NCBI GenBank assembly: GCA_015039365.1
Contig: WION01000026.1
Span: 1-64,000 of the forward strand
From: Amanita rubescens
Lineage: Eukaryota > Basidiomycota > Agaricomycetes > Agaricales > Amanitaceae
Reading direction: 5' to 3'
DNA: 64,000 bases
The notes below the pieces were generated by a model. The model worked only from the letters and a program-made list of their open reading frames with translations. It did no database searches and was not told the DNA's origin. Positions 11,832 through 19,410 of the stretch are shown one piece after another. A program made the position numbers and the translations under genes. How positions within the stretch are numbered: position 1 is the first letter of the stretch; each line of letters starts with the position of its first letter.

Positions 11832-11850
11832 ATATGACGTTTCCCTGATG
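11832..11850 (-). repeat. Right terminal inverted repeat of the Plavaka element
   Basis: An exact inverted copy of 3456-3474, preceded by CTTTG-rich subterminal repeats from about 11670. Confidence 0.8.
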
Positions 11851-12640
11851 CAGAAACCCTGACTGAATTGTGTTGGGTTGTGGCTTTGCAAGTGGTCATG
11901 GCACAAATGGTGATGGTGACACCAGAAGACAAAAAGCACTCTGGCTTATCATAATTCTTGCATGTTGTTGATGACATGAAGTTTTGGCATTTTTAATTAT
12001 TTTTTTTGCAGGCTTGTCAATTTTCTCAGACTTGTGTCTGAAAAAAGTATTTTGCCAAATATCTCAAGTTTGGCTTTATTTGGTCCCCAAATCCCTACAT
12101 GCCCTAGATCACATGATTTTTCTGCATTTTTAAAGTATTTTTGAGATTTTATTGCAAGCATAAATATCACCAAACAATACCACCAAACTCATACCTTCAA
12201 AAAATGCTGTCAAATGATGCCCATATTGTTCATTTTGTGGCAAACAAACATAAACTATGTATATTGTCCATTTTTTTTACCAAACATACAAACAAATTTA
12301 AACAAACACCGATATTAGTGCTACACAATTTTTGGGTATTTTCCAACATTTTTTCAGCGCTGTTTCTGGAGGTATGTAAACATCTATTAAACTTTTCAAT
12401 TCTTGTTCAAACTCATGTTTGGCATTGTTTGGCTTTACAATACCTATTTATGGCCAGAATCATGTTGATTTTCTGGCCATAATTTTTTATTACCTTGAAA
12501 AGACATCTTTTTGAGATTTATGTGTTTTTTTTTTACCGGCCGTCGTAAACATTTCCAAAATAATGCCAAACAAATATGGGGACCGCCGGCCATCGCGTGA
12601 TTTTTCCGCCTTTTTTTTAAAGAATTTTTCCCCCGAAAAG
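11851..12640. other. AT-rich spacer with poly-T runs, no gene seen
   Basis: Very AT-rich, with many T runs and no supported coding region. Composition changes abruptly to GC-rich at about 12640, which marks the start of the next element. Confidence 0.5.
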
Positions 12641-12644
12641 CAAA

Positions 12645-13586
12645 GTGAATGGCCCAAAAACCGCTCCGGCGGGAGTCCCATGGGGGCCTCGCCGCCCTTC
12701 GACAGCTAAGAGGGGTACATTCCTAGGTGAGATGTCTCGGTTAGCCGCGCTCTGTAGTAAATACGAATATTATCAGGATGCCATGAACGATCTACAGGGA
12801 TTGTACAGGGCGCGCGGTTATCCTACCGCATTAACTTCCACTTGGTTGAGAAATAATTTATCCAACAAATGGGAAAACCGATATGAATCCACTGCCATTA
12901 CGGCGGAGGTTGAGGAAAAGGCCACCTTTGTTGTCCTTAAGTCGGAATTTAATCCGGTATTGAATTATTTCAACGCTAAAGAACTTGGAGATACTATCGT
13001 ATCAGAGTGGCGGCAGGCCATGGAGATGTGGACTGCCGATAAAATTCCCAGCTGTTATACAGAGGACTGGGATAATTTTGGTCATCTTTGGATGAAGGAA
13101 GAATTAGAGCAGGGTAGTCAATACCCGGAGTCGGTCACCTCCCGCAAGGGCGGCACATCTGGTTCCCTGATTCTCCCTGACGTTACCAAACTGAATTCTC
13201 TGATGCGAGCCCGTTGGCTCGTTTCGCGTAGAAGAACAAGAAATTTGTTCGACTTAACGAACTTGTGGAAAAGGATAGTAATTTCCAGCATGGATAAAAA
13301 CCTGTTTGATGATGTCAATAGGTATGGACCAATTTTCGACGAAGGAGCAGTATTCGTCGACGATGAGGAACCCGCACCAAGCCTAAAACGTTTGGCTCCG
13401 GGGGACAGTGAAATGCCCCCTGCGAAGAAGTCTCGCCCTCGTGGTGAGTTAGCCCCTTCTTCTGCGCGTGTACCTAGTGGGTGGACTCGAACCGGCGTCT
13501 CTGACGTCGTAGTAGGTCCTTCTGCCCCACGTGGTTTTATAACCCATTGGTTGTCCAAGAATGTAAATGACAAGGCCCCACGATAA
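12645..13586 (+). CDS. Probable C-terminal part of a Penelope-like retroelement protein
   Basis: An uninterrupted 313-codon frame. Near its start it has LAALCSKYEYYQDAMNDLQG, then LYRARGYPTALTSTWLRNNL. A helix ending in (N/R)GYP followed by a W-rich segment resembles the thumb region of Penelope-like reverse transcriptases. Later blocks (FNPVLNYFNAKELGDTIVSEW; LMRARWLVSRRRTRNLFDLTNLWKR) are ones I recall from repeated fungal proteins but cannot assign. No catalytic YADD palm and no GIY-YIG endonuclease are present, so this would be a 5'-truncated copy or only the tail ORF. CCCTAAA tracts and a hammerhead ribozyme downstream fit the endonuclease-lacking, telomere-associated Penelope group (Athena/Coprina type). 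The tail is S/P-rich with a basic PPAKKSRPRG motif. The protein alone would not prove the assignment. Confidence 0.45.
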   Translation: MNGPKTAPAGVPWGPRRPSTAKRGTFLGEMSRLAALCSKYEYYQDAMNDLQGLYRARGYPTALTSTWLRNNLSNKWENRYESTAITAEVEEKATFVVLKSEFNPVLNYFNAKELGDTIVSEWRQAMEMWTADKIPSCYTEDWDNFGHLWMKEELEQGSQYPESVTSRKGGTSGSLILPDVTKLNSLMRARWLVSRRRTRNLFDLTNLWKRIVISSMDKNLFDDVNRYGPIFDEGAVFVDDEEPAPSLKRLAPGDSEMPPAKKSRPRGELAPSSARVPSGWTRTGVSDVVVGPSAPRGFITHWLSKNVNDKAPR

Positions 13587-14086
13587 GTATTGCCTCATCG
13601 TCGTTTTTATCATTTTAACATGCGTCTTTAGAACAACAAATAACGAAACAGTTAAATCTTTGTCTCACGTCGGAGACAAGGTCGATCTTTAAAGGTTGTG
13701 ACAAGGGAAGGATACCGACAAAAGGCGCTCCTAAACCCTAAACCCGTACGTTGATAATTCTAAGTTAAAAACTACAAGACACTGATTTAACATGCTTAAT
13801 CGCAATACGAACTGTAATAGTAACACCCTAAAACCCTAAATCCCTAAACGGGAACGGGTCCTATGTGAGCTATAAATATATCATCTAGAACGTTCCAGGC
13901 CAGTCTAGGCCGGCCCGGAGCGATGATGTCACTGATTGCTTTAAAATAGATTTGGAGCATTCCAGACCATCGGTTTCACGGACCGATCACGGACCCAGGT
14001 AAGTTTATATTTACTTCTCTCCCACGTCGGTGGGAAATGTTTGTAAGTCATTCTTCCATATGGAGCTCTTTACCTCAGCATTCCGC

Positions 14087-14189
14087 GGATTCACCGCGGT
14101 CTCACGCGGAGGTTTAGGGCAAGCTTACCACAGTTCAGTTTCGCTATTGTTACCTTACCCCTCATTGGCCCGCACACCGCGGGAATGCT
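14087..14189 (+). other. Long-range stem upstream of the ribozyme
   Basis: AGCATTCCGCGG (14087-14098) pairs with CCGCGGGAATGCT (14177-14189), with one bulged base, and encloses about 78 nt. If transcribed, it forms a strong stem ending 38 nt before the hammerhead core. Its role is unknown; it may insulate or help fold the ribozyme. Confidence 0.5.
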
Positions 14190-14227
14190 TAGTCACTAGA
14201 GGGACAGGTTTTGTATATATTCGACTT

Positions 14228-14278
14228 GAGGGATCTGATGAGACTCAGTCGAAACCGTCATCCCAACGGTCATCCCTC
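14228..14278 (+). ncRNA. Type I hammerhead ribozyme
   Basis: Every conserved part is present and in order. Stem I 5' strand is GAGGGAT (14228-14234). The core CTGATGA follows (14235-14241). Stem II is GAC-TCA-GTC (14242-14250). GAAA is at 14251-14254. Stem III is CCGT with a 7-nt loop and ACGG (14255-14269). The cleavage triplet GTC ends at 14271. Stem I 3' strand is ATCCCTC (14272-14278), a perfect 7-bp match to the 5' strand. The A15.1-U16.1 pair and C17 are correct. Stem I is open, as in type I hammerheads of Penelope-like elements and other eukaryotic retroelements. Cleavage is predicted between 14271 and 14272. Stem II is only 3 bp and stem III short, as in many retroelement copies, so the ribozyme may cleave slowly or work best in dimeric RNA. 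Confidence 0.9.
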
Positions 14279-14435
14279 TGGTCTCTTCTGCTGTCCAGCA
14301 TCGCAACCAACGCTCGCTTCGCTCGCTCGGTTGCTCCGCCCACCCTAAACCCTAAACCCTGACAAAAAAGGAAAGGGGCGACGATGACGTCGCGATCGCG
14401 ACCAAAAATAGATCGCGCACCCGAAAACGCGCCTC

Positions 14436-14486
14436 GGCCCTTCGGGCCCGGGGCGCCGCACCATGCCCTCGCTTCGCGAGGGCATG
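14436..14486. repeat. Two GC-rich hairpins with TTC loops
   Basis: GGCCC-TTC-GGGCC at 14436-14448 and CATGCCCTCGC-TTC-GCGAGGGCATG at 14462-14486, the second with 11 perfect base pairs. They lie just beyond the last telomere-like tract, where GC-rich sequence ends. They may be terminal structures of the retroelement. Confidence 0.7.
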
Positions 14487-14674
14487 ATGCTCAGGAATCG
14501 GCGTATTGTGGCCTTACATCCTCGGCCACTGCATTTGAACTCGTGGGCGCAGCGTCCATTTAATTCAATGATTTTCGGAGTCGGCTGGAAGAACGCATAT
14601 ACAGGTGAGCGCCATTCCCTTTGTAAACGTTCTATACGACCGGAAGTTAATACAATTTTCAGCTATGCAGGACT

Positions 14675-15049
14675 TCAAATAAACTCACTAAGCTCTTCCT
14701 CAGGTGTCTCGTCGACGGGCACGGGGCAATTGGAGGTGCCTGTTGCATTGTTGGTATCATCCACTTCCTCAAGTTGTTCAGTTTCGTCGGTACCGCTTAT
14801 GTTGCCAGGAGTTGCATGAGGTGTAGGGTTGACAGGGGTAGCTGCGAGTGAGGTGTTGGGGGGTGTCGTCGTGGGCGAAGCATCGACAGGTGCTGGTGCA
14901 TCTTTGTCTGTACGTGCACGCTGTCTAGGGATATCATGATTCCCTTCCTGAGATGACAACGACAGGGGGCGTTTTCTGGAGCTGGCTATGGCACCATTAG
15001 CCTTTTCCATCAACTTTGGGATGCGTTTGCCGGTGGTGTCTGGAAGCAT
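14675..15049 (-). CDS. Short S/T/P-rich hypothetical protein
   Basis: A 124-codon frame starting MLPDTTGKRIPKLMEKANGA, with a basic patch (SSRKRPLSL), then threonine/proline-rich sequence and an acidic tail (DETEQLEEVDD; ETPEEELSEFI). Composition suggests a disordered protein or an N-terminal fragment. No domain is recognised. Lying between the retroelement and a fold-back element, it may be repeat-derived. Strand and start are only moderately supported. Confidence 0.3.
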   Translation of the reverse strand: MLPDTTGKRIPKLMEKANGAIASSRKRPLSLSSQEGNHDIPRQRARTDKDAPAPVDASPTTTPPNTSLAATPVNPTPHATPGNISGTDETEQLEEVDDTNNATGTSNCPVPVDETPEEELSEFI

Positions 15050-15374
15050 GGTGTCTGAACGAAGGTATGCTCAAGTAAAGACCGTGAACGACCTTTAATC
15101 TCTTATACTTTCACAGGAACTGACCTGCTAACTCGGTTACCGTTTTGCCAAGGCATACTCAAGATCACTAACATGCGTTTCAGACTAAAGTTCGTATTCA
15201 TTCCTAAGGGCTTGTTTCACCACAATTCTCACTAATCTTTTTTAGTTACAACAGCTAACCGCGCGCTCGCTTCCGTACACCAGAAGAGACTAATTTAGCC
15301 TCAGTAGCAATGGCCAGACTGACTAAAGTAGTATTGGCGGCATTACTGTATACCGTGATCAGCACCCGGCGGCC

Positions 15375-15580
15375 GTACCATACTAGTATTACTAGTACCA
15401 AACATGGGACTCAGCGGGTATAGGTGCGGGTACCTGTGCTCTACCCGAACCCGTGATGCGGGTATGGGTTTGACTGCGGGTCTACAGAGTGTAGACCTGT
15501 ACCCGTACCCTCTAAGCACCCGTACCCGTGACCCGCGCGGGTTTGGCAAACCCGAGCCAATCCCTAGGCATGGAAGATCT
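15375..15580. repeat. Fold-back element of GGGTA/TACCC motifs
   Basis: The centre is GTCTACA-GAG-TGTAGAC near 15479-15495. To the left, GGGTA-type motifs dominate; to the right, TACCC-type motifs. The arms pair imperfectly over about 90 bases each, out to CCAAACATGG on the left and CTAGGCATGG on the right. No coding frame is credible. It resembles a fold-back or MITE-like insertion. Confidence 0.5.
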
Positions 15581-15599
15581 ATGGAGAAATAAAGGAAAT

Positions 15600-18190
15600 A
15601 TATGTAGCAACCTCTCAATCATTTTGATTCAAGTAATTTTGGCAGATCACATGACCCTTCACACCAGCCAGCTGGTGTGAAGGATCATGTGACCATAGAC
15701 TAATTGGCTCACTTAGGCTAAACAACTGCCCAGTCATCATGGCACCTACAGATACCTGAAAGTTTTTGTAATGCAGCTGTGATAATCTGCACACAAGTGA
15801 ACTACACACAAATGAGGAATATATATATGTATAGCAACATCTCAATCATTTTGATTCAAGTAATTTCAGCAGATCACATAGACTAACTGTCTTGTTTAGG
15901 CACCTAAACAATTGTCCAGTCATCATGGCAAGTATGGACACCTGAACTAGTCTTTGTAATGCAGCTGTGATATTGAAGATCTCTGGCACACAAGTGAACT
16001 ACACATAAATGAGGAATGCATATATGTATAGCAACCTCTCAATCATTTGGTTCAAGCAGTTTTGGAGATCACATGACCCTTCACACCAGCTGGCTGGTGT
16101 GAAGGGTCATGTGACATAGACTAACTGTCTTGTTTAGGCACCTGAACAACTGTCCAGTCATCATGGCAAGTATGGACATTTGAAAGGCTTTGTAATGCAG
16201 CTGTGATATTGAAGATCTGCATACAAGTGAACTATACAACATGAATATGTATAGCAACCTCACAATCATTTTGATTCAACTAATTTCAACAGATCACATC
16301 ACCATAGACTAATTGGCTCATTGAAGCACCTAGTGACTTGTTTGAGGCAAAATGATGAGAGATTGCTATATCTTCATTTGTGCAGTGCTTTTGTGTGCAG
16401 ATCTTCAATATCACAGCAGCATTGTGAAGCCTTTCAAGTGTCCATACTTGCCATGATGGCTGGACAATTGTTAGGTGCCTAAACAAGACAGTTAGTCTAT
16501 GTCACATGACCCTTCACACCAGCCAGCTGGTGTGAAGGGTCATGTGATCTCCAAAACTGCTTGAACCAAAATGATTGAGAGGTTGCTATACATATATGCA
16601 TTCCTCATTTATGTGTACTAGTTCACTTGTGTGCAGATCTTCAATATCATAGTCACATTATAAAGCCTTTCAAATGTCCATACATGCCATGATGACTGGG
16701 CACTTGTTTAGGTGCCTAAACAAGACAGTTAGTCTATGTCACATGACCCTTCACACCAGCTGGCTGGTGTGAAGGGTCATGTGATCTCCAAAACTGCTTG
16801 AACCAAAATGATTGAGAGGTTGCTATACATATATGCATTCCTCATTTATGTGTAGTTCACTTGTGTGCAGATCTTCAATATCACAGCTGCATTACAGAGA
16901 CTAGTTCAGGTGTCCATACTTGCCATGATGACTGGACCATTGTTTAGGTGCCTAAACAAGACAGTTAGTCTATGTAATCTGCTGAAATTAGTTGGATCAA
17001 AATGATTGTGAGGTTGCTATACATATTCATGTTTGTATTCTTCAATTGTATGTAGTTCACTTGCATGCAGATCTTCAATATCACAGTCACATTACAAAGC
17101 CTTTCAAATGTCCATACTTGCCATGATGACTGGGCACTTGTTTAGGTGCCTAAGCAAGGCAGTTAGTCTAGGTCACATGACCCTTCACACCAGCCAGCTG
17201 GTATGAAGGGTCATGTGATCTCCAAAACTGCTTGAACCAAAATGATTGAGAGGTTGCTATACATATATGCATTCCTCATTTGTGTGTAGTTCACTTGTGT
17301 GCAGATCTTCAATATCAGTCACATTACAAAGACATTACAAAACCTTTCAAGTGTCCATACTTGCCATGATGACTGGACAATTGTTAGGTGCCTAAACAAG
17401 ACAGTTAGTCTATGTCACATGACCCTTCACACCAGCCAGCTGGTGTGAAGGGTCATGTGATCTCCAAAACTGCTTGAACCAAATGATTGAGAGGTTGCTA
17501 TACATATATGCATTCCTCATTTATGTGTAGTTCACTTGTGTGCCAGAGATCTTCAATATCACAGCTGCATTACAAAGACTAGTTCAGGTGTCCATACTTG
17601 CCATGATGACTGGACAATTGTTTAGGTGCCTAAACAAGACAGTTAGTCTATGTGATCTGCTGAAATTACTTGAATCAAAATGATTGTGAGGTTGCTATAC
17701 ATAGTTCACTTTTGTGCAGATCTTATATCACATCTGCCTCACAAAGCCTTCCAGGTGTCCATACTTGGCATGATGACTGGGCAGTTAGTTGTTTAGGTGT
17801 ATAAACAAGACAGTTAGTCTGTGATCTGCCAAATTGAACTGCTTGAATCAACTTGAATGGGAGGTTCATATTCTTCATTTGTGCAGATCTTCCATACCTT
17901 AGCTCCATTGTGAAGCCTTTCAAATATTTACACTTGCCATAATGACTAGGTAGTTGTTTGTGAACTTAACTGAGCCAGTTAGTCTATGGTCACAGTATAA
18001 TCTGCCAAAATTGCTTGAATCAGAATGAATGAAAATTGCTATTGGTATTTGCATCATTGTGTGCAGATTTTCTTTACCACAGCTGTTATAAAGCCTTTCA
18101 AATCTCCACACTCCTATATTTACCAGGCAGTTGCTTGGGTGTAGACTAGCTGGCTCACTTAGGCACATAAACAGCTTAGTACCAGGTGCA
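15600..18190. repeat. Inverted satellite array, 200-240-bp units
   Basis: Units contain GATCTTCAATATCACAG, CCATACTTGCCATGATGACTGG, GTGCCTAAACAAGACAGTTAG and GAGGTTGCTATACATATATG. From 15600 to about 16340 they run in one orientation; from 16340 to about 18190 in the other. The two halves form a very large inverted repeat centred near 16.34 kb. Unit starts on the right side fall near 16400, 16638, 16871, 17073, 17306 and 17548, so lengths vary by about 40 bp. The variation follows presence or absence of the 44-bp palindrome. Units decay toward 18.2 kb. No coding frame is supported. Confidence 0.9.
15648..17459. repeat. 44-bp palindrome, six copies within the satellite
   Basis: Two 21-bp arms, CACATGACCCTTCACACCAGC and its complement, surround a 2-bp centre. 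Copies lie at 15648-15691, 16070-16113, 16503-16546, 16740-16783, 17174-17217 and 17416-17459. Two copies (15648 and 17174) have one mismatch each. The centre is CA or TG depending on copy. Neighbouring units near 15875, 16290, 16975 and 17655 lack it and read straight through. Confidence 0.9.
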
Positions 18191-19410
18191 TTTGTGCTAA
18201 TTTGTTGCTATGAAAAGTGTGAACACTTCAACTTATTGTACCTCAATGCAACTATGTGATGCTGAATGAGACAAAGGCAGACATATGAAAGAAGGCTTTC
18301 TTTGTATAGCAGAGTAGAAGGTGTACTGCCACAGGTGTCAGCAAATGGATAGTGGTAATGCATTTCCAAATGGAGCCAATTAATTGAAAGCAGACATGAT
18401 GCACTAGCTTCCTGTGTCAATGGAGGTCTTGGGCCCTGGCATGTGGTAACAGCAGCTTTGCAGGAAATCATGCAAGGTATCAGAGCAGAGCCTGTTTACC
18501 CACTCACATGCACGTAATGAAGAATTGCAGCTGCAGGTTGTAATGTGTGATATGTAACTGTCACATCCTCCAAATATGGAAAGTCACCATGAGAGGGCTG
18601 TACTTTGTTTCCCTCATATTACAAGAACTACTCCACCAATTACTTAGCTATTCTAGAGTTGATATCCAATGCATATAAGCTTTCATTTGATGTATTTACT
18701 CTCAGGAAAAAATGGTTCTTTGTTATACATATATAAGTATAAAATTCATATTAATTCTTTGTTGTCAGACCACATAGTACAAATGGTGCTCCATGACAAA
18801 ATGTTGAGAACAGATATACAGTACAGTAGTACAAAAGCAGAAAACTGAATAAGAAAGGCTGAAAGTACTATAGCTAATGAGTTAAACATGAGAAGATACT
18901 AGGGGAAAGTTGACATGCCATCATTGAGTGGAGGTTTTACTAGGATGCACTGAAGATACTATATCAGCAATTCCAGCTCAAAGAAGACAGGGACTGAGTT
19001 ACATAATAAATTGTTAAGAACTATTTTTCTGAATTCAGCACACTCTGTGTCAGATGGCTGATGTTTGATGGTGAACCAATCATTGATGTCCTTTGACCTC
19101 AAGTAGTGATCCACTTCTTGTTCAACCAGTGCATGCTGGGTCTTCAGATAAAGTTTCCAGGCCTTGGTGAAGCCATCAGTGGAATTGCAGCCTTGCTGGA
19201 CAAGCCAGAAGGAATGTTCAAGACAGATGAGGATGGCTGTCCATGTAATAGTAAGAAACTGTAAATATAGGAGAAAGGGTAAAATTAATCAGACCAATAA
19301 AACAATGCAAAGAAGGTGCCTATGTAATTGGGAATACTTGAGTGAAGGGGATGAAAAGAATGAAATGTGATCTTACATTGAATTGAGTGTCCATAAGGCC
19401 CTGAACATGG
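18191..19410. other. AT-rich spacer between two satellites
   Basis: No supported gene. The stretch 18200-18480 still carries weak similarity to satellite motifs. The short frames up to 19380 have no recognisable product. Confidence 0.45.

Larger units (their letters stand above)
3456..11850. mobile_element. Plavaka-type DNA transposon, 8.4 kb
   Basis: The left end CATCAGGGAAACGTCATAT (3456-3474) matches the reverse complement of 11832-11850 over all 19 bases. Similarity continues imperfectly for about 20 more bases (GATTTGGG, then CCTTTGGG). Both subterminal zones are full of CTTTGGGTACTTT-like motifs, as expected for transposase-binding repeats. Inside are a Plavaka transposase (minus) and an accessory gene (plus), starting back to back near 8.25 kb. 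If the true end is CAGGG, the flanking dinucleotide is AT on both sides, a possible 2-bp target duplication; this is ambiguous. A hAT element sits inside the transposase, so this copy cannot make its own enzyme. Confidence 0.75.
13731..14361 (+). repeat. Telomere-like CCCTAAA tracts in three clusters
   Basis: Short runs occur near 13732-13745 (CCTAAACCCTAAACCC), 13824-13852 (variants CCCTAAAA, CCCTAAAT, CCCTAAAC) and 14343-14360 (CCCTAAACCCTAAACCCT). The unit is the heptamer CCCTAAA, not the hexamer CCCTAA usual in fungi. They follow the ORF at 12645 in the C-rich orientation. That is the orientation described at the 3' ends of telomere-attaching Penelope-like elements. Confidence 0.75.

Noticed and set aside
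13731..14361. A chromosome end
   Set aside because: The tracts are short, interrupted, internal to the window and flanked by unrelated sequence on both sides.
14030..14362. A 110-codon protein over the ribozyme region
   Set aside because: The frame spans paired RNA stems and telomere-like repeats; structure explains the sequence better than coding.
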